From contig NZ_JACVCG010000002.1 of the NCBI RefSeq assembly GCF_016742135.1, positions 372,001-436,000 on the forward strand: a stretch of 64,000 bases of DNA, in the 5' to 3' direction. The notes under the pieces were generated by a model. That model saw only the letters and a program-made list of their open reading frames with translations, made no database searches and had not been told where the DNA came from. Both the position numbers and the translations under genes were made by a program. Source of the stretch: Brevundimonas sp. Lineage in GTDB: Bacteria; Pseudomonadota; Alphaproteobacteria; Caulobacterales; Caulobacteraceae. Each line of letters starts with the position of its first letter. The first letter of the stretch is position 1. Shown here in pieces: positions 43,030 through 51,526 of this stretch.

Positions 43030-43791
43030 TCACAGCAGGGTCCGCTGGACAGGACCGGGCCCCCTGGTCCCGGCCTGTCCGGTGCGCCGCCCGATCTCCG
43101 TTTCGGCGCTGAAGCGGATGTCGATATCGCGGTCGCGGGCGAGCACGGCCAGAGCCGCATCGCCGAGGTCTGACCAGGGTCGGCCCCGGTTCGGGCCGCT
43201 CGGCACACGCGGCAGCAGGCCGGGCTCGCGGCTCCACTCCAGCAGCTGGTCCAGCGACACGGTGTTCAGCATGTCACGCAGATGGTGGGCGGTGACATAG
43301 GCATCGGGCAGGGCCCGGTGGGCGGGCAGGCCCAGATCATGGTCCAGCCCCTCGGGACGCCGCAGATACCGCAGCATCTGGTTGGAAAAGCGCGGCAGCT
43401 CCGGCCACAGGCGCAGGGCGCATTTCCAGGTGCAGATCCAGTCCGCCGCACCGGTCATGTCCGGGGTGCAGAAACGCTGCTCGAAGCCGGCCCGGTGGGC
43501 GGCCAGCGCGCGCGCACCCCCTTCAGGCCGCAGAACATCGGGGGCCACATCCCGCCAGTAGCCCGCGCCGGCCACCCATTCGTCGAGGATATGATGCACG
43601 GCCATGGTGCCGGGCGAGATCGGCCGCCCCGGGTCGACGAAACGGGCCCCGCGCGACATGGCCGAGACCTGCCATGTCCCGTCCGCCCGCTGCTCGACAT
43701 CCTGCCAGCCGACCTCGCAGACATCCGACGCGCTGCTTCCGGCGGTCTCCAGGTCGATGACCCGGACGCGGGTGATGACAGCTTCACTCAT
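43030..43791 (-). CDS. DEDDh 3'-5' exonuclease family protein
   Basis: The 253-aa protein has VIDLET near the start (the two acidic residues), [11 protein letters not shown] in the middle where canonical members have AHNxxFD, and [14 protein letters not shown] late, carrying the catalytic His and Asp. This is the DnaQ-like/exodeoxyribonuclease X pattern with the middle acidic residue changed to Glu. Activity is plausible but uncertain. The C-terminal tail is basic. Direct repeats of about 9 nt lie upstream of its start. Confidence 0.78.
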   Translation of the reverse strand: MSEAVITRVRVIDLETAGSSASDVCEVGWQDVEQRADGTWQVSAMSRGARFVDPGRPISPGTMAVHHILDEWVAGAGYWRDVAPDVLRPEGGARALAAHRAGFEQRFCTPDMTGAADWICTWKCALRLWPELPRFSNQMLRYLRRPEGLDHDLGLPAHRALPDAYVTAHHLRDMLNTVSLDQLLEWSREPGLLPRVPSGPNRGRPWSDLGDAALAVLARDRDIDIRFSAETEIGRRTGQAGTRGPGPVQRTLL

Positions 43792-43811
43792 TCGGGGTTC
43801 CGCAGAAAAAA

Positions 43812-43838
43812 CCGTCTGAACCGTCTGAATAGTCTGAA
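43812..43838 (-). repeat. Tandem 9-bp repeats upstream of exonuclease gene
   Basis: CCGTCTGAA, CCGTCTGAA and TAGTCTGAA follow each other without gaps. The array ends about 20 nt upstream of the exonuclease start, and its minus-strand copy TTCAGACGG repeats. It is a candidate regulator-binding array or leader element. Confidence 0.4.
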
Positions 43839-44212
43839 ACGGGACCGGGGGGAGTCAAAGGCCAAAAACAGACTCCACTTTCTCCATAAGGCCGGAAATC
43901 CCTGTCTGCACAGGAGGTTCTGCTCTCCTGCGGGCTGGAGTCAGCTGTCCGTACTCCAGGCCTGACTCCACCTTGAACGCCTGAGAGGTCTGAACCCGAC
44001 CTCTGAGTCTCAACCGCTTCAAAGCGGATGCCATGACCCATCGTTCCTTCATGGATGCACCCCGCGCCTGCCGAGACTTTATCCTGCCACAACCCGCAGC
44101 CTGGTCGGGAAGATTGTCTCGAGCATCCGCGATCGGCGGACATCGTGGCGCGAAGGCGTATGGGACCTCGGTCAAGAGACCCGATCCCGGGCGACACTGC
44201 CATGCGCCCCCT

Positions 44213-44236
44213 GAACGTCGGCCGTTCGCACGCGTT
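44213..44236 (+). promoter_or_regulatory. EcfG/SigT-like promoter candidate
   Basis: GAAC, a 16-nt spacer and CGTT fit the GGAAC-N16-17-CGTT stress promoter except for the first G, and point to the GST gene 32 nt downstream. Chance matches are expected in a window this size. Confidence 0.35.
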
Positions 44237-44267
44237 GACCGGAGCAAGCCTCCATGGAGTGCACGCG

Positions 44268-44984
44268 ATGACCGATTATACCCTCTATTACTGGCCGCTG
44301 CCCTTTCGGGGCGAATTCGTGCGGGCGATCCTGGCGTTTGCCGGCAAGACCTGGACAGAGCCGGACAGCCGGCAAATTTCCCGGCTCATGGAAGGCCCGG
44401 TGCACGCCATGCCCGTCCCGTTCATGGGGCCGCCCGTGCTTGTCGACGAGGCGAACAAGGTCGTGATCTCCCAGATGCCCGCGATCCTCTCCTATCTCGG
44501 CGAGACGCTGGATCTGCTGCCGGACACGCCGGGGGGCCGCGCGATGACACTGAAGATCGTCGGTGACGCCAATGATGTGATCGACGAACTGACCCTCGAC
44601 GGGGGCCGCCAGATGTGGACCGACACGCGCTGGGCGGCGTTCGAGCCGCGTCTCAGGAAATGGCTGTCGTTGTGGGAGGAGACCGGGCGGCGCCACGGTC
44701 TGAAAAGGCGCTCGGGATTTCTTCTGGGTGGAACCCGGCCGGGGCTGGCGGACATCGTGACGGCGACGCTGTGGAATACGATGGGCGACCGCTTTCCCGC
44801 GCTCGACGAGATCACAAGGGAGGCCGCGCCGATGACCGCCGCCCTGTCCCGCAGGGTGGGGGCCCTGCCGCCCCTTGCCGCCCGGGCGGAGCGGTCGGGC
44901 GCCGAGTATGGAGAGAGCTGGAGCGGCGGGAAGATCGAAGCCTCGCTTCGCAAGGTCCTGGACGCGCGCGGACAGAAAGGGTGA
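44268..44984 (+). CDS. Glutathione S-transferase family protein
   Basis: Starting at ATG 44268, the 238-aa protein has the thioredoxin-like N-terminal part (YTLYYWPLPFRGEFVRAILAFAG), VPFMGPPVLVDEANKVVISQMPAILSYL (cis-Pro and glutathione-contact region), and a C-terminal helical domain. GSTs conjugate glutathione to electrophiles in the cytoplasm. The listed ORF begins far upstream without support. The nearest gene on the other side is the convergent cupin. Confidence 0.87.
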   Translation: MTDYTLYYWPLPFRGEFVRAILAFAGKTWTEPDSRQISRLMEGPVHAMPVPFMGPPVLVDEANKVVISQMPAILSYLGETLDLLPDTPGGRAMTLKIVGDANDVIDELTLDGGRQMWTDTRWAAFEPRLRKWLSLWEETGRRHGLKRRSGFLLGGTRPGLADIVTATLWNTMGDRFPALDEITREAAPMTAALSRRVGALPPLAARAERSGAEYGESWSGGKIEASLRKVLDARGQKG

Positions 44985-45005
44985 GGTTTCGCAGCGATCC
45001 CCTTG

Positions 45006-45356
45006 TTACCCCTCCGGCTGTCGCCAGTGCGGATAGGTGACATAGGCGGTGACGGCCCCCTCGGCGTGCGAGCGGAGGGTGACGGCCTCTCCCCTGGGCA
45101 TGTAGACGATCTCGCCAGGCCGCGCCGTCAAGGTGGCGTCATCGGTCGAGACGGAAAGCTCGCCTTCCAGAACGACCATGACGTCGTGCACCGCCATGGT
45201 TTCACTGAGGCTCTGGTTCGGTCCGTAGCGGCCATAGCCGATGGTGACCGGACCACCGTGTCGTTCGTCCAGCAGATTGCCGGCGAACACATCGGCCTCC
45301 TGACCCGGTGATCGCTCCATCACGGCGTCCGCGATCGAAAACTTCTGCACCTTCAT
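45006..45356 (-). CDS. Small cupin protein (EutQ-like)
   Basis: With ATG 45356 (MKVQKFSIADAV) the protein is 116 aa. It has GRYGPNQSLSETMAVHDVMVVLEGELSV and ARPGEIVYMPRGEAVTLRSH, the two-part cupin pattern with His/Glu metal positions partly replaced. Such single-domain cupins include EutQ-like proteins; the substrate is unknown. The longer ORF start is not supported. Confidence 0.75.
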   Translation of the reverse strand: MKVQKFSIADAVMERSPGQEADVFAGNLLDERHGGPVTIGYGRYGPNQSLSETMAVHDVMVVLEGELSVSTDDATLTARPGEIVYMPRGEAVTLRSHAEGAVTAYVTYPHWRQPEG

Positions 45357-45494
45357 TGTCTCGCTCCGCTGAACAGACAATGGAAATCGCCCGTCAACCT
45401 CGAGGTTCCGCCGTCCCTGGAAGCGCACCGGTCAATGCAAGGTATCGGTCGGGATCTCGCGGTCGACCCTGGTCGGAGGCTCCTCCGACGGGCG

Positions 45495-45584
45495 TGGCGG
45501 ACAGGGTGGGATTCGAACCCACGGTAGGCTTCCACCTACGGCGGTTTTCAAGACCGCTGCCTTAAACCACTCGGCCACCTGTCC
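45495..45584 (-). tRNA. tRNA-Ser (anticodon UGA)
   Basis: The reverse complement reads GGACAGGTGGCCGAGTGG, an anticodon loop centred on TTGAAAA, a long variable arm and GTTCGAATC, closing with CCTGTCCGCCA. The 7-bp acceptor stem, long variable arm and encoded CCA are all present. The anticodon is TGA, reading UCA/UCG-type Ser codons. Confidence 0.97.
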
Positions 45585-45687
45585 CCGGAGTGGACCGGCG
45601 TCATAGCAGGGGGAGGGGGCGTTAACCAAAGAAGAAAATGATGCGGGCATGCTGGCCGCCTCAAATTGGCTTCGGGGTCGGCGCGCC

Positions 45688-46284
45688 ATGTCCACATCTG
45701 CATCCGCAGTTCGCATCCTGTTGATTGCGCTGGCGGGATTGAGCCTGTCGGCCTGTGGCACGGTGGGGGCCGCGGCCGGGCTGGCGGGCGATGTGGCCGA
45801 AGGCGGTTACAACATCGCGGCGGGCACGGTGCGGCTGGGCGCGCGGGCGACGGGGCTGACGGGCGGGTCGCGGTCCGGAGCGTCAGTGCGGGTCGACAAT
45901 CCCGCACCGATCGTGCCGGGCACCATGCGGCCCTATCAGATCCGCGGGCGCTGGTACCATCCGGCCGAAGATCCGAATTATGAGGAGGTTGGCCTGGCTT
46001 CCTGGTACGGGCCGGGCTTTGACGGACGGCCCACGGCGACCGGCGAGCGGTTCGACCAGAACGCCCTGACGGCGGCGCACAAGACCCTGCCGCTGCCCGG
46101 TCTGGTGGAAGTGACCAATCTGGACAATGGCCGAAGCGTGGTTCTGCGACTGAATGACCGGGGACCGTTCGTGGATGGGCGGATCATCGATCTGTCGCGC
46201 GGGGCGGCGGATGAGCTGGGGCTGCTGCAGCGGGGTGTGGGCCGGGTGCGGGTGCGCTATCTGGGACCGGCCCCGAGGATATAG
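45688..46284 (+). CDS. rlpA: RlpA-like septal ring lytic transglycosylase
   Basis: I choose ATG 45688 (MSTSASAVRILL); the ORF opens at 45649. The 198-aa protein has a lipoprotein signal with LSAC and the RlpA double-psi barrel: GLASWYGPGFDGRPTATGERFDQNALTAAHKTLPLPG and LRLNDRGPFVDGRIIDLSRGAADELG. There is no SPOR domain. RlpA enzymes cleave glycan strands lacking stem peptides at the septum. It precedes tmk on the same strand. Confidence 0.88.
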   Translation: MSTSASAVRILLIALAGLSLSACGTVGAAAGLAGDVAEGGYNIAAGTVRLGARATGLTGGSRSGASVRVDNPAPIVPGTMRPYQIRGRWYHPAEDPNYEEVGLASWYGPGFDGRPTATGERFDQNALTAAHKTLPLPGLVEVTNLDNGRSVVLRLNDRGPFVDGRIIDLSRGAADELGLLQRGVGRVRVRYLGPAPRI

Positions 46285-46364
46285 CGCGGGGTTGCTGCCA
46301 TCGCGGCTGTTGATATCGACGCATCGGGCTTGGTTTCCCCCCGGCATGTCGCCATTCTGAGCGG

Positions 46365-47009
46365 ATGACGCGCGGACGGTTCATCACCTTTGAAGGCGGG
46401 GAGGGTACCGGCAAGTCGACCCAGGCGGGGCGGCTGGCCGAGCGTCTGCGCGCGCGGGGTCTGGAAGTGCTGCTGACGCGGGAGCCGGGCGGTTCCGCAG
46501 GTGCCGAGGCGATTCGCGACCTGGTGGTCAATGGCGAGGGCGAACGCTGGTCGCCGACGACCGAGGTGCTGCTGATGTTCGCAGCGCGCAATGACCATCT
46601 GGAGCGGACCATCCGCCCGGCCCTGGCCGCCGGCCACTGGGTGATCTGTGACCGGTTCGCGGATTCCAGCCGGGCCTATCAGGGCGGGGGCGGCGGGGTG
46701 GACCGGGCCTTTATCGAGGCACTGGACCAGGCCGTGGTCGGGACGGACCAGCCGGACCTGACGCTGATCTTTGACCTGCCGGTCGAGGAAGGGCTGGAGC
46801 GGGCCTTTGGCCGGGGACTGTTCGAGACGCGGTTCGAGTCCAAGGGGCTGGCGTTTCACGCGCGACTGCGGCGGACCTTTCTGGACATCGCGGCCGACCA
46901 TGCCGAGCGCTGTCGGGTGATTGATGCGCGGGGCACGGAGGACGGCGTGGCCCTGCGCGTCTGGGACGCGATCGAGGCGCGGCTGCCCCTGCCGAAGGTT
47001 CCGGCGTGA
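46365..47009 (+). CDS. tmk: Thymidylate kinase
   Basis: The 214-aa enzyme has FITFEGGEGTGKSTQ (P-loop), TREPGG (DR-type motif), CDRFADSSRAYQGGG and the C-terminal lid. It phosphorylates dTMP to dTDP for DNA synthesis. The stop overlaps the GTG start of holB (GTGA). This tmk-holB order is common in proteobacteria. Confidence 0.96.
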   Translation: MTRGRFITFEGGEGTGKSTQAGRLAERLRARGLEVLLTREPGGSAGAEAIRDLVVNGEGERWSPTTEVLLMFAARNDHLERTIRPALAAGHWVICDRFADSSRAYQGGGGGVDRAFIEALDQAVVGTDQPDLTLIFDLPVEEGLERAFGRGLFETRFESKGLAFHARLRRTFLDIAADHAERCRVIDARGTEDGVALRVWDAIEARLPLPKVPA

Positions 47010-47983
47010 CGGCTCACCCACGTGATCGCTATGACGAGGTCAGCCATGAGGCGGCCGAGCAGGCGTTCGTTGACGCCATGGCGGGCGGGCGGCTGCATCA
47101 CGGCTGGCTGTTGTGCGGGCCGGAGGGCGTGGGCAAGGCGGGCTTTGCCTATCGCGCGGCGCGGCGCCTGCTGGGGGCGGCACCGGACCCCGCGCGCGGG
47201 CCGCTGGGCAGTGCGCCCGGAGATCCGACCAACCAGCTGATTGCGGCCCAGTCGCATCCCGACCTGATGGTGCTGGAACGGGTGACCGAGGGCAGCAAGG
47301 CCCGGCGGACCATCTCGGTTGATCAGGCGCGGGAATTGCCGGGCTTCTTTTCCAAGAGCCCGTCGCGATCCGAGTGGCGGGTCGCGATCGTGGACAGCGC
47401 CGATGACCTGAACGTCAATGCTGCCAACGCCTTGCTGAAGATTCTTGAGGAGCCACCACAGCGCGGCGTGCTGTTTCTGGTGGCCCACTCGCCCGGGCGG
47501 CTGTTGCCGACCATCCGGTCGCGATGCCGGCGGCTGAGCTTTCCGGTGTGGCGTGAGGACCGGCTGACAAGTCTGTTGCAGGGTCGGCTGGGGCTGGACG
47601 AAGACCAGGCGCGGGCGGCGGCGCGGGCGGCGGGAGGATCTCCGGGCCGGGCCCTGGCGCTGGCAGGAGATGAGGTCGCGGGTATCGACGCCCTGGTCGA
47701 CGGCTGGATGCGGGATTCCGACCTGAGCGCGGTGATCCCGGTCGCCGAGAGCCTGAAGCGCGCGGATGCGGGGCCCCGGTTCGAGCTGATCCTTGATCGG
47801 CTGGCCGCCGCAGTGAAGGGCCGGGCCCTGTCGGGCGGGCCGGGCGCGGAGGCCTGGGCCGAGCTGTGGTCCAGCATCCAGACGCGGGCGGACCAGACGG
47901 CGGGGCTGAACCTGGACCGGCAGGATGTGCTGTTCACCCTGATGGCCGAACTGGACCGGGCAAGGGCGCGCGCCGCATGCTGA
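47006..47983 (+). CDS. holB: DNA polymerase III delta' subunit
   Basis: The 325-aa protein starts at GTG 47006. It has GWLLCGPEGVGKAGFAYRAARRL (P-loop-like), VDSADDLNVNAANALLKILEEPP and LLPTIRSRCRRLSF, typical of the clamp-loader delta' subunit. It works in the clamp loader complex with tau/gamma and delta. It overlaps tmk at the start and the TatD-like gene at the end. Confidence 0.94.
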   Translation: MTAHPRDRYDEVSHEAAEQAFVDAMAGGRLHHGWLLCGPEGVGKAGFAYRAARRLLGAAPDPARGPLGSAPGDPTNQLIAAQSHPDLMVLERVTEGSKARRTISVDQARELPGFFSKSPSRSEWRVAIVDSADDLNVNAANALLKILEEPPQRGVLFLVAHSPGRLLPTIRSRCRRLSFPVWREDRLTSLLQGRLGLDEDQARAAARAAGGSPGRALALAGDEVAGIDALVDGWMRDSDLSAVIPVAESLKRADAGPRFELILDRLAAAVKGRALSGGPGAEAWAELWSSIQTRADQTAGLNLDRQDVLFTLMAELDRARARAAC

Positions 47984-48765
47984 TCGACAGCCACGTCAAT
48001 CTGCACGCGCCGCAGTTCGATGAAGACCGCGATGCGGTGATCGCCCGGGCGCGCGAGGCCGGGGTCGGCCTGATGGTCGAGATTTCCGACCGGCTGGCGA
48101 CCTTCGAAGCCACCCACGGGCTGGCCATGGCGCATGACGACATCTGGTGCACGGTCGGGGTGCACCCGCATGAGGCGCGGCACTATGCGGATCTGACCGT
48201 CGATCGACTGGTGAAATTGGCAGAGCGAGAAAAGGTCGTTGGAATAGGCGAGTGCGGGCTGGACTTCCACTATGATCTCAGCCCGCGCGAGACGCAGGCG
48301 GAGGTGTTTCGGGTGCATGTCGAGGCGGCCCGGCGGACGGGACTGCCGCTGGTGGTGCATACGCGGGAGGCCGATGAGGTCATGGCCGGAATCCTGCGCG
48401 AGGAGATGGCAGCCGGACCGTTCAAACTCCTCATGCACTGCTACACCAGTGGTCCGGAACTGGCGGAACTGGCAGCAGAATTGGGCGCATGGTTCTCGGT
48501 CTCGGGCATTGCGACCTTCAAGGCGGCCGAGGATGTGCGGGCGGTGATCCGCGACATGCCGGGCGACCGAATCATCGTCGAGACCGACTGTCCCTATCTG
48601 GCGCCAGTGCCGCACCGGGGCCGGCGAAACGAGCCGGCCTGGGTCGGGCACGTGCTGGACAAGCTGGCCGAGATCCGGGGCTGGACCCGCGATGAGGCCG
48701 AGGCGCGCACGACCGATGCCTTCTTTGCCCTGTTCGACCGCATTCCCCGGCCGGAGGGGGCATGA
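47977..48765 (+). CDS. TatD family metal-dependent hydrolase
   Basis: The 262-aa protein starts at ATG 47977, overlapping holB, with IDSHVNLHAPQFD. This is the TatD N-terminal His/Asp region, though HVNLH replaces the usual HxH. It also has CTVGVHPHEA, GIGECGLDFHYDLSP, VVHTREA and VETDCPYLAPVPHRGRRNEP. TatD enzymes have DNase and exonuclease activity. The first HxH has Asn in the middle; both His residues remain. Overlap with the MBL gene follows (ATGA). Confidence 0.92.
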   Translation: MLIDSHVNLHAPQFDEDRDAVIARAREAGVGLMVEISDRLATFEATHGLAMAHDDIWCTVGVHPHEARHYADLTVDRLVKLAEREKVVGIGECGLDFHYDLSPRETQAEVFRVHVEAARRTGLPLVVHTREADEVMAGILREEMAAGPFKLLMHCYTSGPELAELAAELGAWFSVSGIATFKAAEDVRAVIRDMPGDRIIVETDCPYLAPVPHRGRRNEPAWVGHVLDKLAEIRGWTRDEAEARTTDAFFALFDRIPRPEGA

Positions 48766-49565
48766 GCGGTGAACTGGAGATCGTCGTCCTGGGCTGCGGC
48801 TCGTCGGGCGGCGTGCCGCGTGGCGATGGCGACTGGGGCGCCTGTGATCCGTCCGAGCCCCGGAACCGGCGCATGCGCTGTTCGATGCTGGCGCGTCTGA
48901 CGGGCGCAGACGGTGAGACAACGGCCCTGATCGATACCTCGCCGGACCTGCGCGAGCAGGCGCTGGCGGCCGGGCTCAAGCACGTCGATGCCGTGCTCTA
49001 TACCCACGACCACGCCGACCAGACGCACGGCATTGATGACCTCCGGGTCTTCGTGTTGCGCAACCGCGCGCGCATTCCGGCCTGGATGGACGCCCCGACG
49101 CGCGAGGCCCTGGAGGAACGGTTCCGATACATTTTCGAGAGCCAGCAGGGTTATCCTGCTCTGCTGGAAGCGCGGGACATCCCTCCGCATGGCACGCCGT
49201 GGTCGGTCGAGGGAGCAGGGGGGGCCATTCCCGTCGTGACCTTTGACCAGGGGCATGGGCCGATCCGGTCCGTCGGCTATCGGCTGGGCCCGGTCAGCTA
49301 TTCCAGCGATGTGGATGCCCTGGATGAAACGGCGCTGGAGGCCGTGCGGGGCAGTGAGCTCTGGATCGTCGATGCGCTGCGCTGGACGCCGCATCCGACC
49401 CACGCCCACGTCGACCGCGCGCTGGAGTGGATTGAACGAACCGGCGTGCCGAACGCTCTACTGACCAACCTGCACCTCGACCTCGACTACCGCTCGCTGA
49501 AGTCGCGCCTGCCGGCCCATGTCGATGTCGCCCATGACGGGTGGACCGCAAACTTCAGTCTTTGA
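48762..49565 (+). CDS. MBL-fold metal hydrolase (PhnP-like)
   Basis: The 267-aa protein has YTHDHADQTHGIDDLR, the metal-binding signature, plus LGCGSSGGVPRGDGDWGACDP at the start, typical of PhnP and related phosphodiesterases, and PHPTHAHVDRALEW later. It may cleave cyclic or nucleotide phosphodiesters. It overlaps tatD-like by ATGA. It is the last gene of the rlpA-tmk-holB-tatD-mbl series, followed by about 70 nt and a terminator. Confidence 0.9.
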   Translation: MSGELEIVVLGCGSSGGVPRGDGDWGACDPSEPRNRRMRCSMLARLTGADGETTALIDTSPDLREQALAAGLKHVDAVLYTHDHADQTHGIDDLRVFVLRNRARIPAWMDAPTREALEERFRYIFESQQGYPALLEARDIPPHGTPWSVEGAGGAIPVVTFDQGHGPIRSVGYRLGPVSYSSDVDALDETALEAVRGSELWIVDALRWTPHPTHAHVDRALEWIERTGVPNALLTNLHLDLDYRSLKSRLPAHVDVAHDGWTANFSL

Positions 49566-49636
49566 TTAGAGGCAATCTGCGGCCCGTTCTTTATTTCGCA
49601 TAATATATCTTAGGCGATAAACGGAGAGCCGAAAAA

Positions 49637-49664
49637 GCCCGCCGGAGTGCGTTCCCCGGCGGGC
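49637..49664 (-). terminator. Strong hairpin, mainly minus-strand terminator
   Basis: GCCCGCCGG pairs with CCGGCGGGC. On the minus strand it is followed by TTTTT, fitting an intrinsic terminator for the LVIVD gene whose stop is 20 nt upstream. It may also act weakly on the plus strand for the MBL gene. Confidence 0.75.
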
Positions 49665-49683
49665 CCTTTCGGTTCGCGGCAGA

Positions 49684-51504
49684 CTAGCCTGCGGCGCGGG
49701 TCAGAACATCGGCCAGCGCGTTCATACGGCGCGCCGCCAGCGGCGCCACGCCCTGGGCTCCGGCAGCTGCCTTCAGCGAAGCCGACGCCGCGGTGGCGGC
49801 GGCGGCGTCGATCCGACCTCCGCGCCAGCCGGTGATCACTCCGGTCACCTGCTGGGCCAGGGTTGCCTCAATCGCGCCGGCGCGCTGCAGTTGATCGAGA
49901 TAGGCCCCGGCGACGTCGGGCGTGTCGGCCCAGCTGATCCGGGTCTGGGTCTGGGGGTTGATCTCGTCCGTCATGATGGCTTCGGCGGCGGCGATCTCGG
50001 CAGCCGAAAGCTGGTCGGACGGCACCAGACGCAGCACGTCGAGGCCGCGCGCGATCTCGGCGGAATAGATCCGGCCGTTGAACCAGTAAGCCGACCACGA
50101 ACCGCCGATCATCAGCCGGTCACCCAGCGGCCCCCGGTCGAAATAGGCGATCTCGGTCGGGGCCATCGGATCGGTGAAGTCCATGATGGAGACACCGCCC
50201 TGGTACCAGGCCTGGACCATCAGATCGCGGCCGGGCACCGGAATGATGTTGCCGTTGTGGGCCACACAGTTTTCGGCCGGTCCCTGGATCGACGGCAGCT
50301 TGTGGAAGGACCGTCCGCGCAGTTCACCGTTGGTGATGGTCGCGATCAGGTTGGCGCCCCAGTTGCCGGGTGCATCGGCCGTGCAGCGCGGTGCCGTGCC
50401 GCCGCCCCACTCGTCGGTGAAGACCACCTTGGTGCCGGTGTTGTCGAAGGTCGCCGAGTGCCAGTAGGCCATGTCGGGATCGAAGATGTCCGAGATGCGC
50501 TGCGGGTTCTTGGGATCCGAAATGTCGAGCAGGATGCCGTTTCCGGAGCAGGCTCCGGCGGCCTGTCCGATCTCCGGGAAGACGGTGATGTCGTGGCAGT
50601 GGTTGGTCTGCGCCGTCGCCTGACTGGCGACACCCGCGCGACCGCCCTTCCAGAGACCGGCCACCTGTCCGGTCTCGCGATCCTCGAAGATGCGCGGACG
50701 GTTGACGATGGCGGCGTCCTGGGGACGGTCCAGACGCACCTCGATCACGTCGATCGAATAGAGCGCCGTGTCGGGGTTGGTGGCGGGGTCACCATCCGAG
50801 CAGATGGCCAGTTCATCGCTGCGGCGAACGCCGGCCGTGGCCGAGTTATAGATATAGAGGATGTTCGGATCGGCCGGGTTCGGCACCAGGGTGTGCGTGT
50901 GCGAGCCACGGCAGGTCTGGACGGCCGCAACCTGACGCGGGGCCTTGATGTCGCTGATGTCGAAGATCCGCACGCCGCGGAAACGTTCGGGGTTCACGGC
51001 CCCGTCGGCACCCGAAGCGCCACAGTCCAGACGGCCGTTGTTCTGCTCGACCGACATGAACAGCAGATTCCCGTGGACCGAGACATCGCCCTGCCCGCCC
51101 GGGCAAACCACGGAGGTCACCAGTTCGGGGGCCCCTGCCCCACTGATGTCATAGATGTTGAAGCCGTTGAAATTGCCGACGAACAGGCGGCCGCCCGAGA
51201 CGGCCATGTCGCTGTTGGCCAGGGCCAGCGGGCTGTAGCGCGGCGGATTGGCACGATAGGCCGCTGCCTCTTCGCGGGTGGTCGGCGGCGCGAAAATGGC
51301 GTCCGGATCGAAGAAGCCGGGAGGCGGCGCCAGGGTGTGTTCGAGCGCGAGGCCCGAGCTGGCCGAGGCCGCATCATAGATGCCCGGGGCAAGTGTGGTC
51401 CGCTCGTCGGAGGGAATGGTCTGGATCTGGGCCGAGGCGACACTGGCCCCCAGCAGGACGGCCATGGCGGCGACGGATGAATACAGGGCTTTGCGAACAA
51501 ACAT
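49684..51504 (-). CDS. Secreted LVIVD-repeat-type protein
   Basis: I choose ATG 51504 (MFVRKALYSS), giving a signal peptide; the ORF opens at 51666 in a nonsense stretch. The 606-aa protein is a beta-propeller-like repeat protein with segments such as LFVGNFNGFNIYDISGAG, VRIFDISDIKAPRQVAAVQ and GVSIMDFTDPMAPTEIAYF. These are typical of LVIVD-repeat surface or periplasmic proteins. It follows the DUF305 gene by 22 nt on the same strand; the two probably work together. Confidence 0.8.
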   Translation of the reverse strand: MFVRKALYSSVAAMAVLLGASVASAQIQTIPSDERTTLAPGIYDAASASSGLALEHTLAPPPGFFDPDAIFAPPTTREEAAAYRANPPRYSPLALANSDMAVSGGRLFVGNFNGFNIYDISGAGAPELVTSVVCPGGQGDVSVHGNLLFMSVEQNNGRLDCGASGADGAVNPERFRGVRIFDISDIKAPRQVAAVQTCRGSHTHTLVPNPADPNILYIYNSATAGVRRSDELAICSDGDPATNPDTALYSIDVIEVRLDRPQDAAIVNRPRIFEDRETGQVAGLWKGGRAGVASQATAQTNHCHDITVFPEIGQAAGACSGNGILLDISDPKNPQRISDIFDPDMAYWHSATFDNTGTKVVFTDEWGGGTAPRCTADAPGNWGANLIATITNGELRGRSFHKLPSIQGPAENCVAHNGNIIPVPGRDLMVQAWYQGGVSIMDFTDPMAPTEIAYFDRGPLGDRLMIGGSWSAYWFNGRIYSAEIARGLDVLRLVPSDQLSAAEIAAAEAIMTDEINPQTQTRISWADTPDVAGAYLDQLQRAGAIEATLAQQVTGVITGWRGGRIDAAAATAASASLKAAAGAQGVAPLAARRMNALADVLTRAAG

Positions 51505-51526
51505 GGCCGCTCCTTGGGTCAAGGGT

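Larger units (their letters stand above)
43792..44267. other. Intergenic stretch, no confident gene
   Basis: Between the exonuclease and GST genes no ORF is convincing; the 130-aa ORF at 43855-44247 is possible but weak. Visible features are three tandem 9-bp repeats at 43812-43838, hairpins near 43917-44030 (for example AGAGGTC/GACCTCT and CCGCTT/AAGCGG) and an EcfG-like promoter near 44213. Confidence 0.5.

Noticed and set aside
41876-43237. 453-aa minus-strand ORF around the cold-shock gene
   Set aside because: Only the last 70 codons are the CspA-like protein; the rest overlaps the OmpW gene and is Arg/Gly-rich noise.
43855-44247. 130-aa minus-strand ORF upstream of the exonuclease
   Set aside because: Overlaps several hairpins, no family recognised and no clear start; kept only as a note in the intergenic entry.
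49891-51480. 529-aa plus-strand ORF opposite the LVIVD gene
   Set aside because: Low-complexity Gly/Arg/Val translation with no motif; the minus-strand gene has a signal peptide and repeats.
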